Source of the DNA: Streptomyces sp. AC558_RSS880
Lineage (GTDB): Bacteria; Actinomycetota; Actinomycetes; Streptomycetales; Streptomycetaceae
Reading direction: 5' to 3'
DNA length: 64,000 nt
Assembly (NCBI RefSeq): GCF_019049255.1
Contig: NZ_JAGMUJ010000081.1
Span: 56,988-120,987 of the forward strand
The notes beneath the pieces were generated by a model. That model saw only the letters and a list, made by a program, of their open reading frames with translations. It made no database searches and was not told where the DNA came from. Positions 24,600-34,174 of this stretch are shown here, one piece after another (the stretch's first letter is position 1; each line of letters opens with the position of its first letter). The position numbers were made by a program, and so were the translations under genes.

Positions 24600-25757
24600 T
24601 CAGCCTTCCTTTGCCGGAGAACCGCTGGTGGAAGCCGTCTGACGGAACAGCCATTCGGATTTCAGCTCGGCGTAGCCGGGCTTGATGACGTCATTGATCA
24701 TGGCCAGTCGTTCATCGAAAGGGATGAAGGCGGACTTCATAGCATTGACGGAAAACCATTGGAGGTCGTCGAGCGTGTAACCGAATGCGTCGACCAGGTG
24801 CTCGAATTCCCGGCTCACGGTGGTGTGGGACATCAGGCGGTTGTCGGTGCTCACCGTGACCCGGAAGTGCAGCCGGCGCAGCAGGCCGATGGGATGCTCG
24901 GCGTACGAGGCGGCGGCCCCGGTCTGGAGGTTGGAGCTCGGGCAGAGTTCCAGCGGGATGCGCTTGTCCCGGACGTAGGAGGCCAGCCGGCCGAGCTCGA
25001 CCGTGCCGTCGTCGCGGACCCGGATGTCGTCGATGATGCGCACCCCGTGTCCCAGCCGGTCGGCGCCGCACCACTGGAGGGCCTGCCAGATGGACGGCAG
25101 CCCGAACGCCTCGCCCGCGTGGATGGTGAAGTGGTTGTTCTCCCGCTTCAGGTACTCGAAGGCGTCGAGGTGCCGGGTGGGCGGGTAGCCGGCCTCGGCG
25201 CCCGCGATGTCGAAGCCGACGACGCCCAGGTCCCGGTAGCGGTTGGCGAGTTCGGCGATCTCCAGCGCACGGGCGGCGTGCCGCATCGCGGTGAGCAGGG
25301 CGCCGACCCGGATGCGGCGGCCGTTCTCCCGCGCGCGCCGCTCCCCCTGCCGGAAGCCCTCGTTGACCGCCTCGACGACCTCTTCGAGGGTCAGTCCGCC
25401 GTCGAGGTGCTGCTCGGGCGCGTAGCGCACCTCGGCGTAGACGACACCGTCCTCGGCGAGGTCCTCGGCGCACTCGGCGGCGACCCGGACGAGGGCGTCG
25501 CGGGTCTGCATGACGCCGACGGTGTGCGAGAACGTCTCCAGGTACCGCTCCAGGGAGCCGGAGTCGGCCGCGTCCCGGAACCACAGGCCGAGCTTGTCGG
25601 GATCGGTCTCGGGGAGCTGGAGGTACCCGTTCTCGCGGGCCAGTTCGACGACGGTGCCGGGGCGCAGCCCGCCGTCGAGGTGATCGTGCAGCAGGACCTT
25701 GGGCGCCCGGCGGATCTGCTCCGGCGTCGGGGTGTTCGCGATGGTCTGGCTCGTCAT
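24600..25757 (-). CDS. add: Adenosine deaminase
   Basis: 385 residues. Zinc and catalytic residues are visible: HDHLDG (His24, His26; the usual HxH), the substrate-site IAGAEAGYP, FTIHAGEAFG (metal His and catalytic Glu), LGHGVRIIDD (His) and VTVSTDNRLMSHT (metal Asp). It deaminates adenosine or 2'-deoxyadenosine to (deoxy)inosine in the cytoplasm, feeding purine salvage. Slightly longer than the 340-residue bacterial average through both ends. The palindrome CTACGCGCGTAG lies 17 bases before the start, linking it to the nucleoside importer and deoC by regulation. Confidence 0.93.
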   Translation of the reverse strand: MTSQTIANTPTPEQIRRAPKVLLHDHLDGGLRPGTVVELARENGYLQLPETDPDKLGLWFRDAADSGSLERYLETFSHTVGVMQTRDALVRVAAECAEDLAEDGVVYAEVRYAPEQHLDGGLTLEEVVEAVNEGFRQGERRARENGRRIRVGALLTAMRHAARALEIAELANRYRDLGVVGFDIAGAEAGYPPTRHLDAFEYLKRENNHFTIHAGEAFGLPSIWQALQWCGADRLGHGVRIIDDIRVRDDGTVELGRLASYVRDKRIPLELCPSSNLQTGAAASYAEHPIGLLRRLHFRVTVSTDNRLMSHTTVSREFEHLVDAFGYTLDDLQWFSVNAMKSAFIPFDERLAMINDVIKPGYAELKSEWLFRQTASTSGSPAKEG

Positions 25758-25773
25758 TTCCGCACTCTAACTC

Positions 25774-25785
25774 CTACGCGCGTAG
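25774..25785. promoter_or_regulatory. Nucleoside-regulon operator at add
   Basis: CTACGCGCGTAG, perfect 12-bp palindrome, between divergent add (start 25757) and the hydrolase gene (start 25871). At 17 bases from the add ATG it would overlap the promoter or leader. Confidence 0.75.
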
Positions 25786-25870
25786 ATCGCTGGGTGGGCG
25801 CATGCGTCGATACGCAACGGTGACCGCACGGCCGGGTGGAGTACACCCGCACTTCTGAGAATGTTCTGTC

Positions 25871-26632
25871 ATGGCACAGGAAGCGACGCCGGTTCGCACG
25901 GCCCGGCTGGGGAGGGCGCTCGGCCCGGAGCCGACAGCGGTGAGCGGAGTGGTGCTGCTGCTCCCCGGCGGCGAGGAGGTGTCCGGCCGCAGACCGTCCG
26001 CCGTGCTGGCGGCCGCCTCCGTACGCGCCTTGGGACGCCGTCTCACCCGCGCGGGCCGGGACCGGGGTCTCGCCACCCATGTCGTCCACTACCGCTACCG
26101 GGGCTGGAACGGCAGCGAGGCGCATCTCGCGCGCGACGCCGCGTGGGCCGCCGCCGAGGCCGTACGGCGCTACGGAGACGTCCCCGTCTGCCTCGCCGGG
26201 ATCGGCATGGGCGGCAGGGCCGCGCTCCGCGCGGGGGGCCACGAGGCCGTCAACTCCGTGCTGGCGCTGGCCCCCTGGCTGCCGGACGAGGACGTGGCGG
26301 CACCACCCGAACCGGTGAAACAGCTCGCCGGGCGGCGGGTGCTGATCGTGCACGGCACGAACGACGCGCGGAGCGATCCCGAGTTGTCGTTCCGGCTGGC
26401 GGCGCGGGCGAAGAAGGCGAACCGGGAGGTGTGCCGGTTCGAAGTCCATTCGGACGGGCACGGCTTGAGCCAGTACCGGGACGAAGTGCTGGCGCTGTCC
26501 GAGGACTTCGTGATGGGGGCGTTGTTCGGGCGGGCGTTCTCGCGGCCCGTGCAGGACGCCTTGGCGGCGCCTCCGCCGTTGGGGTTGCGGATGCCGCTCG
26601 CCGCCGGGTTCGGCAAGTCCTTGCGGCGGTAG
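25871..26632 (+). CDS. Alpha/beta-hydrolase family protein
   Basis: 253 residues. Strand-loop GVVLLLPGGEEVSGRRP (oxyanion region), then HVVHYRYRGWNG, the nucleophile-elbow position VCLAGIGMGGRAALRAG, VLIVHGTNDARSDPE and FEVHSDGHGLSQYRDE with the catalytic His. The elbow reads G-I-G-M-G, so the usual Ser nucleophile (G-x-S-x-G) is replaced by Gly. It may therefore be a non-catalytic member or use another residue. Dienelactone-hydrolase-like length. Divergent from add; no functional link to nucleosides is evident. Confidence 0.75.
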   Translation: MAQEATPVRTARLGRALGPEPTAVSGVVLLLPGGEEVSGRRPSAVLAAASVRALGRRLTRAGRDRGLATHVVHYRYRGWNGSEAHLARDAAWAAAEAVRRYGDVPVCLAGIGMGGRAALRAGGHEAVNSVLALAPWLPDEDVAAPPEPVKQLAGRRVLIVHGTNDARSDPELSFRLAARAKKANREVCRFEVHSDGHGLSQYRDEVLALSEDFVMGALFGRAFSRPVQDALAAPPPLGLRMPLAAGFGKSLRR

Positions 26633-26726
26633 CGCCGGTGGGGTTGGTGTTGTGTCGCCGCCGCGGGCCGTCGGTGGCTGGTCGCGCCCACGCGGCGGAG
26701 CCGCAGATCGATACAGCCCCGCACCC
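26633..26726. repeat. Streptomyces-type intergenic repeat
   Basis: The segment GGTCGCGCCCACGCGGCGG followed by AGCCGCAGATCGATACAGCC and CCGCACCCCTA matches, from memory, a sequence found after many Streptomyces genes. It separates the convergent hydrolase and LysR genes and contains a small CGGC-GGA-GCCG hairpin. No gene. Confidence 0.45.
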
Positions 26727-27623
26727 CTAGGTGGGCAGCAGTGTGCCCCTCTTGGAGAGCAGGAACTTCTTGAAGGCCGCCACGGGGGGTGTGTCCGGAC
26801 GGCCGGCCAGCCAGGCCACGCCGATCTCCCTCGCCGCCCTGGGGGCCGTGACCGTCAGTTCCACCACTCCGGGGCGGGGGAAGGCCGGTGGGGGGAGGAG
26901 GGCCACACCCAGGCCCGCCGCCACCAGGCCGCGCAGGGTCTCGGCCTCCTCGCCCTCGAAGGCGATGCGGGGTTTGAAGCCGGCCTGCGCACAGAGGTCG
27001 TCGGTGATGCGGCGCAGGCCGTAGCCGGGTTCCAGGGTCACGAAGGTCTCGTCGGCGGCCTCGGCGAGGCGGATGCGGCGGCGGACGGCGAGGCGGTGGT
27101 CGGCGGGGACGACCAGCCGCAGCTTCTGCTCGTCGAGGCGGCGGGCGACGAGGTCGGGGGCGTCGGGCACCGGGGAGGTCAGGCACAGGTCGAGTTCGCC
27201 CGCACGGAGGCGTTCCAGCATCGCCTCGCCGTAGTTCTGGACCAGGCTGAAGCGGATGCGCGGATGGTCGGCACGGAAGGCGTGCAGCAGGCCGGGTACG
27301 GTCTCGGCGCCCATGGTGTGCAGGAAGCCGAAGGCGACCTTGCCGGTGGCGGGGTCGGCGTCGGCGCGCACCTCGTCGGCGGCGCGTTCGATCTCGGCGA
27401 GGGCGCGTTCGACGGAGGCGAGGAAGGTGCGGCCGGCCGGGGTGAGGGAGACGGTGCGGCCGTGGCGGGCGAACAGGTCGACGCCCAGGTCCTGTTCGAG
27501 GCGAACCATCGCCCGGGAGAGGGTGGACTGCGGGACCTGCATCTCCTGGGCGGCACGGGTGACGTGCTCGGTACGGGCGACGCCGGCGAAGTGGGCGAGG
27601 CGGGGTGCGAGCAGCCTCGACAT
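26727..27623 (-). CDS. LysR-family transcriptional regulator
   Basis: 298 residues from ATG at 27623 (MSRLLAPRLAHFAGVARTEH). The winged-helix part reads VTRAAQEMQVPQSTLSRAMV then RLEQDLGVDLFARHGRTVSL, the canonical LysR head; the rest is the two-lobed effector domain (VAFGFLHTMGAETVPGLLHA, LRLVVPADHRLA, GLGVALLPPPAF). It is divergent from an MFS transporter gene with 129 bases between the starts, the classic arrangement in which the LysR protein controls the exporter. Effector unknown. Confidence 0.9.
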   Translation of the reverse strand: MSRLLAPRLAHFAGVARTEHVTRAAQEMQVPQSTLSRAMVRLEQDLGVDLFARHGRTVSLTPAGRTFLASVERALAEIERAADEVRADADPATGKVAFGFLHTMGAETVPGLLHAFRADHPRIRFSLVQNYGEAMLERLRAGELDLCLTSPVPDAPDLVARRLDEQKLRLVVPADHRLAVRRRIRLAEAADETFVTLEPGYGLRRITDDLCAQAGFKPRIAFEGEEAETLRGLVAAGLGVALLPPPAFPRPGVVELTVTAPRAAREIGVAWLAGRPDTPPVAAFKKFLLSKRGTLLPT

Positions 27624-27752
27624 GTCGTCCGTGTCTCGTGTGTCACTGGTCCGTGACAGCCGACTCCGTGACCTCTGCTCATGCACCATGGGAACGATTA
27701 TGACGATTCCGTGCATTGGACGGATGAGCGGGGGCGTACGTAGCTTCGAGGC

Positions 27753-29054
27753 ATGACTCCCGCCAGTACCGGGGCGTCCACCAGCGTGGGCGCCGTCGCA
27801 TCCGTTCCTTCGCCTTTTTCGACCCCGCCCGTCCCCGCGGCCGTCCCCGAGTCCCGGATGTCTCCGGGCGGGCCCGGTTACCGCCGGATGAGTCTCGCCC
27901 TGTTCCTCGCGGGCGTCGCGACCTTCGCGCTGCTGTACTCCACCCAGGCCCTGCTGCCGCTGATCTCCGACGACCTCGCGGTGAGCGCGGGGGACGCGAG
28001 CTGGACGGTGGCGGCGGCGACCGGCGGCCTGGCGCTGTTCGTGCTGCCGATGAGCGCGCTGTCGGAGCGTTACGGACGGCGTACGGTCATGACGGCCTCC
28101 CTGGCCGTCGCGGTGACCCTCGGACTGCTGGTGCCGTTCGCGCCGTCGCTGGGCACGCTGGTGGCGCTGCGCGCGCTGCAGGGGGCGGCGCTGGCCGGGC
28201 TGCCGGCGTCGGCGACCGCGTATCTCGCGGAGGAGGTCACGCCGAAGGCGCTGGTGACCGCGATCGGGCTGTTCGTGGCCGGCAACAGCGTCGGCGGGAT
28301 GAGCGGCCGGGTGATCACCGGCTGGGTGGCGCAGGAGTGGGGCTGGCGGGTCGCCGTCGGGGTGATCGGCGTGGTCGCGGTGGCGTGCGCGGTGGCGTTC
28401 CGGCTGCTGCTGCCGGCGCCGAAGCACTTCCGGGCGGGCTCGCTGCGGCCGGGTGTGCTGGTGCGGACCGTCCGGGACCATCTCGCCGACCCGCTGCTGC
28501 GGCGGCTGTACGCGATCGGCGCGCTGTTCATGACGGTGTTCGGCGGTGTCTACACGGTCATCGGCTACCGGCTGACCGAGGCGCCGTTCTCGCTGCCGCA
28601 GGGCATCGTGGGCTCGATCTTCCTGGTGTACCTGGTGGGCACGGTCTCGGCGTCGGCGGCGGGGCGGCTGGTGGGCCGGCTGGGCCGCCGGGGCGCGCTG
28701 TACGCGGGCGGCGGGACGACCGCGGCGGGACTGCTGCTGTCGCTGGCCGGGTCGCTGCCGGTGGTGCTGCTGGGGCTGGTGCTGATCACGGCGGGGTTCT
28801 TCGCGGGGCACGCGGTGGCGTCGTCGGCGGTCGGGAAGACGGCGACGGTGGGGCGGGCGCAGGCGTCGGCCCTGTATCAGTCCGCGTACTACGTCGGGTC
28901 CAGTGCGGGCAGCACGGTGGGGGCGCTCGCGTTCCACGCGGGGGGCTGGGGCGGGACGGTGGCGGTCGGGCTGGTCGCGGTGGCCGGGGTCGTGGCGATC
29001 ACCCTGGCCGGGACGCGGGCGGCGGCGCGGGCGGCCGTGGCCCGGCCGGCCTGA
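27753..29054 (+). CDS. MFS transporter (YnfM-like exporter)
   Basis: 433 residues with about 12 hydrophobic segments after a Pro/Ser-rich cytoplasmic start of about 45 residues. Motif A occurs between helices 2 and 3 (MSALSERYGRRTVMTASL). FALLYSTQALLPLISDDLAV and SAGDASWTVAAATGG are typical of the YnfM/AraJ-type drug or metabolite exporters. Substrate unknown. Likely controlled by the divergent LysR protein. Confidence 0.88.
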   Translation: MTPASTGASTSVGAVASVPSPFSTPPVPAAVPESRMSPGGPGYRRMSLALFLAGVATFALLYSTQALLPLISDDLAVSAGDASWTVAAATGGLALFVLPMSALSERYGRRTVMTASLAVAVTLGLLVPFAPSLGTLVALRALQGAALAGLPASATAYLAEEVTPKALVTAIGLFVAGNSVGGMSGRVITGWVAQEWGWRVAVGVIGVVAVACAVAFRLLLPAPKHFRAGSLRPGVLVRTVRDHLADPLLRRLYAIGALFMTVFGGVYTVIGYRLTEAPFSLPQGIVGSIFLVYLVGTVSASAAGRLVGRLGRRGALYAGGGTTAAGLLLSLAGSLPVVLLGLVLITAGFFAGHAVASSAVGKTATVGRAQASALYQSAYYVGSSAGSTVGALAFHAGGWGGTVAVGLVAVAGVVAITLAGTRAAARAAVARPA

Positions 29055-29061
29055 GTTCTGC

Positions 29062-29239
29062 CGCCCCCGCCGCCCCTTCCCGTCCCGTCCCCGAGGGCTG
29101 CGCCCCCGGACCCCCGTTTCAGCCCTGGACGGGCCTCGTCCTCAAACGCCGGACGGGCTGACTCCCAGCCCCTCCGGCGTTTGAGGAGCGGGGTCCGGGG
29201 CGGAGCCCCGGGTCGGGACGGGAAGGGGCGGCGGGGGCG
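29062..29239. repeat. Nested inverted repeats (Streptomyces intergenic hairpin)
   Basis: Outer arms of 26 bp are perfectly complementary (29062-29087 and 29214-29239). Inner arms of 20 bp (29141-29160 and 29166-29185; CTCAAACGCCGGACGGGCTG) pair with one mismatch. The inner element with its GGCGTTTGAGGA core is, as I recall, a very common dispersed repeat of Streptomyces chromosomes. It lies after the MFS gene, 188 bases before the sigma-factor gene, and probably terminates transcription. The rest of the 318-base gap (29240-29372) should hold the sigma-factor promoter. Confidence 0.75.
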
Positions 29240-29372
29240 ATGAATCTCCTGCGTCAGCAGCTCTGACCTGCACGTTCGTTCACCCGGCGGGCCGTTGTCA
29301 GTGGGCTGCGGTAGCTTCCGGAGTGGTGGGTGCGATGGTGCGCCACGAGAAGCCACATGGGGTGGGTGGACG

Positions 29373-30389
29373 ATGATGAACAGCACCGCGACGACGACCG
29401 ATCTGGACGCCAGGCTGGAGGCGCACCGGGTCGAACTGACCGGGTACTGCTACCGGATGCTGGGCTCCTCCTTCGAGGCGGAGGACGCGGTGCAGGACAC
29501 GATGATCCGCGCCTGGCGCAGCTTCGACAAGTTCGAGGGCCGCTCCAGCCTGCGCTCGTGGCTCTACCGCATCGCGACCAACGTCTGCCTGGACATGCTG
29601 ACGGCGGGCAACAAGCGGGCCCGGCCGATGGACCTGACGGAGTCCACACCGCTGGCGCAGGCCGCCCTGTCGCCCCGCCCGGACAGTACGTGGCTGGAGC
29701 CGATGCCCGACTCCCGGGTGCTGCCCACGCCCGCCGACCCGGCGGAGGCGGCGGTCGCCAAGGAGTCGGTGCGGCTGGCCTTCATGGCCGCGTTGCAGCA
29801 GCTGCCGGCCAGGCAGCGGGCGGTGCTGATCCTGCGGGAGGTGCTGGCCTGGAAGGCGAGTGAGGTCGCCGAGCTGCTGGGCACGTCGGTCGCGTCGGTG
29901 AACAGCGCGCTCCAGCGGGCCCGGGCGACGCTGGCGGAGCGGCAGCAGCCGGGCGCCGACGCGTCGGTGTCCGACCCGCTGGACGAGGAGCAGCAGAAGC
30001 TGCTCGAGCGCTATGTGGCGGCGTTCGAGGGGTACGACATGTCGGCGCTGACCGCGCTGTTGCACGAGGACGCCCTCATGACGATGCCGCCGTTCGACCT
30101 CTGGCTGACCGGCGTCGACGACATCACGGGCTTCATGACGACGCTGGGCGCCCCGTGTGCGGGTTCGCGGCTGGTGCCGGTGGAGGTCAACGGGCTGCCG
30201 GGGTTCGCGCAGTACAAGCCGGACCCGGAGGCCGGCGGTTTCACGCCCTGGGCGGTCCAGGTGCTGGAGATATCAGACGGCCGGATCACCGGGTTCCACT
30301 GTTTTCTCGACACCAAGCGGTGGTTCCCGCTGTTCGGGCTGCCCCTCCATCTCGAAGCGGAGGCCGACCAGGTCGAGCAGAGCGCATAG
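29373..30389 (+). CDS. ECF sigma factor with C-terminal SnoaL-like domain
   Basis: 338 residues from ATG at 29373 (29376 is an alternative). Region 2: YCYRMLGSSFEAEDAVQDTM and IRAWRSFDKFEGRSSLRSWL; region 4: LQQLPARQRAVLILREVLAW then VAELLGTSVASVNSALQRAR. After about residue 205 a SnoaL/NTF2-like domain follows (LLERYVAAFEGYDMSALTAL, LHEDALMTMPPFDLWLTG, VNGLPGFAQYK). This fused architecture defines ECF groups such as SigJ/ECF41 and ECF56, in which the C-terminal domain controls sigma activity in place of an anti-sigma protein (family knowledge). The gene's 3' end overlaps an antisense STAS-domain gene by 117 bases. Confidence 0.88.
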   Translation: MMNSTATTTDLDARLEAHRVELTGYCYRMLGSSFEAEDAVQDTMIRAWRSFDKFEGRSSLRSWLYRIATNVCLDMLTAGNKRARPMDLTESTPLAQAALSPRPDSTWLEPMPDSRVLPTPADPAEAAVAKESVRLAFMAALQQLPARQRAVLILREVLAWKASEVAELLGTSVASVNSALQRARATLAERQQPGADASVSDPLDEEQQKLLERYVAAFEGYDMSALTALLHEDALMTMPPFDLWLTGVDDITGFMTTLGAPCAGSRLVPVEVNGLPGFAQYKPDPEAGGFTPWAVQVLEISDGRITGFHCFLDTKRWFPLFGLPLHLEAEADQVEQSA

Positions 30390-30752
30390 CGACGGGGAGG
30401 GGTCGCGCAGCCGTATCCGGCCGCCGGACCGGCGGGCGGTGAGCTGGAGCCGTGCGAGCAGGTTCACGGCGGCGAGACCGGCCGGTCCCAGCCCGGCGAC
30501 ATCGCACACGACCACCCTGCCCGGGCCGCCGCCACCGCCGCCCTCCATCAGCGCCCGCAGCGCATCGCAGGGCCCGCCCACCTCGTCCGGGGTGAGGGGG
30601 CCGCTGAGCACGAGCACGGGCGGTGTCATGGCGTCCACGATCGGTAGACCGGGCGGCGGCGCGTAACTCATCGCGGGGGTCGGCGCCGTAAGGATCACAT
30701 TGACCTGGGTACGCCCCTCCCCGGAGGGTTGGGTGTATGCGCCATAGATCAT
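30273..30752 (-). CDS. STAS-domain protein, antisense to the sigma-factor 3' end
   Basis: 159 residues from ATG at 30752. The domain (VLVLSGPLTPDEVGGPCDAL, then GRVVVCDVAGLGPAGLAAVN and LLARLQLTARRSGGRIRLRD) matches anti-anti-sigma STAS proteins. The phosphorylation position, normally Ser/Thr in 'D.s.v.f.dSsGl..L', is replaced by an Ala (GPAGLAAVNLL), so classic switching by phosphorylation is unlikely. The last 39 codons are antisense to the end of the sigma gene. It faces the AEC transporter gene, whose start at 30799 is 46 bases away. Role inferred: a constitutive or ligand-controlled antagonist in a partner-switching system elsewhere. Confidence 0.7.
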   Translation of the reverse strand: MIYGAYTQPSGEGRTQVNVILTAPTPAMSYAPPPGLPIVDAMTPPVLVLSGPLTPDEVGGPCDALRALMEGGGGGGPGRVVVCDVAGLGPAGLAAVNLLARLQLTARRSGGRIRLRDPSPSLCALLDLVGLRFEMEGQPEQREPPLGVEKTVEPGDPAV

Positions 30753-30798
30753 CCCCGCCCGCGGTGTCCGGTGCCCTTCGCATACGCGAGGAGCTGCC

Positions 30799-31719
30799 GT
30801 GCAGGGGGTGCTGAGCGGATTCCTGGTGATCGCCGTCGTCATCGGCGTCGGCTATGTCATCGGCCGCCGGGGGTATCTCGGCGCGCAGGGCCGCGAGGTC
30901 CTGACGAAGCTGGCGTTCCATGTGGCGTCGCCCGCGCTGCTGTTCACCACGCTCGCCCGGGCCGACCTGTCGGTGGTCTTCTCCAGCCGGCTGCTGGTCA
31001 CCGCGCTGAGCACGGCGGCGGTGGCGGGCGTCTTCGTCGCGGTGGGTGTCGTACGCCGCTGGGGCGTCGGCCGCACCACCATCGGCGCCCTGTGCTCCAG
31101 CTACGTCAACTCCGGCAACCTGGGCATCCCGATCGCCGTGTACGTGCTGGGCGACGCCTCGCTCGTGGCGCCGGTGCTGCTGTTCCAGCTGGTCGGGGTC
31201 ACGCCGGTCGCGCTGACGATCCTCGACCTGTCGACGGCGGGCGAGAAGCAGCCGCTGTGGCGGCGGCTCCTGACCCCGTTGCGCAATCCGATCGCGGTGG
31301 GGTCGCTGGCGGGGGTGGCGGCGTCGGCGGCCGGGGTCGAGATACCGGGGCCGGTGTGGGACCCGGTGACCCTGATCGGCAACATGGCGGTCCCCGCCGT
31401 GCTCCTCGCCTTCGGCATCTCGCTGCGCGGCAGCACGCTGCCCCTGCGGGGCGGTGACCGTGGTGCGGTCCTGCTCGCCGTGGGTCTGAAGGCGGTGGGC
31501 CAGCCGCTGGCCGCCTGGGCGCTGGCGGTGGGCGTCTTCGGCCTGCGCGGCGCGCATCTGCTGGACGTGGTGGTGACCTCGGCCCTCCCGGCCGCCCAGA
31601 ACCTCTTCACGTACGCGAGCAGCTACCGGGTGGGCGAGAAGCTGGCCAGGGAGGCGATCCTGGTGTCGACGGTGCTGTCGGTGCCGGTGCTGGTGGTGGT
31701 CGCGACGCTGCTGGGGTGA
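30799..31719 (+). CDS. AEC-family (auxin efflux carrier-like) transporter
   Basis: 306 residues, GTG start at 30799. About ten hydrophobic segments in two halves with the family landmarks VIGVGYVIGRRGYL, FHVASPALLFTTLARAD, SSYVNSGNLGIPIAVYVLGD (N-x-x-x-L-G motif), LRNPIAVGSLAGV and LPAAQNLFTYAS. Bacterial AEC members move small carboxylates such as malate; the substrate here is unknown. Ends 1 base from the convergent Uma2 gene, with no separate terminator. Confidence 0.85.
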   Translation: MQGVLSGFLVIAVVIGVGYVIGRRGYLGAQGREVLTKLAFHVASPALLFTTLARADLSVVFSSRLLVTALSTAAVAGVFVAVGVVRRWGVGRTTIGALCSSYVNSGNLGIPIAVYVLGDASLVAPVLLFQLVGVTPVALTILDLSTAGEKQPLWRRLLTPLRNPIAVGSLAGVAASAAGVEIPGPVWDPVTLIGNMAVPAVLLAFGISLRGSTLPLRGGDRGAVLLAVGLKAVGQPLAAWALAVGVFGLRGAHLLDVVVTSALPAAQNLFTYASSYRVGEKLAREAILVSTVLSVPVLVVVATLLG

Positions 31720-31720
31720 G

Positions 31721-32365
31721 TCAGGTCCCGGGGAACTCGCCGGTGTCGATGACGAGGTCGAAGGGGGCGGGGAGCTTGATCGGTTCGCCGAACGGACCCG
31801 CGTCGAGGACGCGGTAGACGCCGTTCTCCGGTGCGCCGTGGAGCGTGAAGGCCGGCCCGCCCGGTGCCAGGCCGTCGATCAGCAGGTAGAGCGGGACACC
31901 GCCCGTGGCACATGCCTCGGGCTTCACCGTCCGGTCACGGCTCGCGGTGGCCTTCGAGGTGATCTCCACGACGAGTTCGGCTGCCGCCGCGGGGCACAGG
32001 CCGCCGTCGCCTATGTCCCCGGTGTTCTCCCGCACGACCACGAGGTCGGGCACGTAGAGCCCGAGGCGCTCCGGCACGGCGATGTCCCACCACTGATGAG
32101 CGCCCCAGTCCTCCGGGGTCGCTTCGTGGAGGCGCCGGTGCACCTGTGCGGCGATGATGTGGTGGCGGGCCCTGGCGAGTGGTGTCACGGTGACGAGCCC
32201 TTCGACGATCTCCACCCGGCAGCCCTTGGGAGCGTCCGTCCGCTCCCGGATCCAGCGGAGTTCGTCCCACTCGTTGTCGGCCTTGACGTAGTCGCCGTCG
32301 CACACGTCCATGAGGGCATCGAACACGCGGAACGGGACCGGTGGGGGTCCACCGGTCCCGTTCAC
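31721..32365 (-). CDS. Uma2-family (DUF820) putative endonuclease
   Basis: 214 residues from a GTG at 32365. The restriction-endonuclease-like core is visible: RVEIVEGLVTVTPLARARHH, VPERLGLYVPDLVVVREN (catalytic Asp), AAELVVEITSKATASRDRTV (E-x-x-S/K pattern) then KPEACATGGVPLYLLID. Uma2 proteins are very numerous in actinomycetes and cyanobacteria, carry a PD-(D/E)XK fold, and have no settled biological role. It lies directly downstream of deoA (20 bases) and may be read through from the nucleoside operon, without evident functional link. Confidence 0.8.
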   Translation of the reverse strand: MNGTGGPPPVPFRVFDALMDVCDGDYVKADNEWDELRWIRERTDAPKGCRVEIVEGLVTVTPLARARHHIIAAQVHRRLHEATPEDWGAHQWWDIAVPERLGLYVPDLVVVRENTGDIGDGGLCPAAAAELVVEITSKATASRDRTVKPEACATGGVPLYLLIDGLAPGGPAFTLHGAPENGVYRVLDAGPFGEPIKLPAPFDLVIDTGEFPGT

Positions 32366-32385
32366 CCGAATGAGGAAACTCCAGG

Positions 32386-33669
<1,284 letters not shown>

Positions 33670-33700
33670 GGCTGGCGTTCCTTCCGGGGGTGCGAAGGGT

Positions 33701-33746
33701 GCGGCCCCTCCGGTCGACGGTAACGGCTGTCGCCCGGAGGGGCCGC
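33701..33746 (-). terminator. Hairpin between cdd and deoA
   Basis: GCGGCCCCTCCGG (33701-33713) pairs perfectly with its complement at 33734-33746 over a 20-base loop. Inside an apparent operon this could be a partial terminator or an RNA-processing/stability element. Confidence 0.55.
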
Positions 33747-33760
33747 GGGGAATGACGGGG

Positions 33761-34174
33761 TTACTTGGTGAGGTGCTGCGGGCCGAAGGCCTGGGGCAGC
33801 ATCTCCGACAGCGGCAGGATGCCCGCCGGGGTCTCCAGGAGCAGACCGGGGCCGCCGAACTCGTACAGCAGCTGGCGGCAGCGGCCGCACGGGACGAGGA
33901 TCTCGCCGTCGCCGTCCACGCAGGTGAAGTGCGTGAGCCGGCCGCCCCCGGTGCGCTGGAGCTCGGAGACCAGTCCGCACTCGGCGCACAGCCCGATCCC
34001 GTACGAGGCGTTCTCGACGTTGCAGCCGGAGACCGTGCGTCCGTCGTCGACCAGGGCCGCTACGCCGACCGGGTAGCCCGAGTAGGGGGCGTAGGCGTGG
34101 GACATGGCGTCCCGCGCCACGGCGCGCAGCGCCTCCCAGTCGACGTCGGCCGTGGTGGCCCCTGAGGAGGTCAC
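33761..34174 (-). CDS. cdd: Cytidine deaminase
   Basis: 137 residues from a GTG at 34174 that overlaps the permease stop (GTGA). Homotetrameric CDA pattern: HAYAPYSGYPVGVAALVDDG, NVENASYGIGLCAECGLVSE (zinc Cys and catalytic Glu in C-A-E) and VPCGRCRQLLYEFG (two more zinc Cys). It converts cytidine or deoxycytidine to uridine or deoxyuridine. Co-transcribed with the importer, so it acts on incoming pyrimidine nucleosides; its product is a substrate class for the deoA enzyme next door. Confidence 0.93.
   Translation of the reverse strand: MTSSGATTADVDWEALRAVARDAMSHAYAPYSGYPVGVAALVDDGRTVSGCNVENASYGIGLCAECGLVSELQRTGGGRLTHFTCVDGDGEILVPCGRCRQLLYEFGGPGLLLETPAGILPLSEMLPQAFGPQHLTK

Noticed and set aside
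26727..28937. A 736-codon frame spanning the LysR gene and the antisense of the MFS gene
   Set aside because: Only the last 298 codons resemble a protein (LysR); the upstream part is antisense to a good transporter gene and crosses the divergent promoter region.
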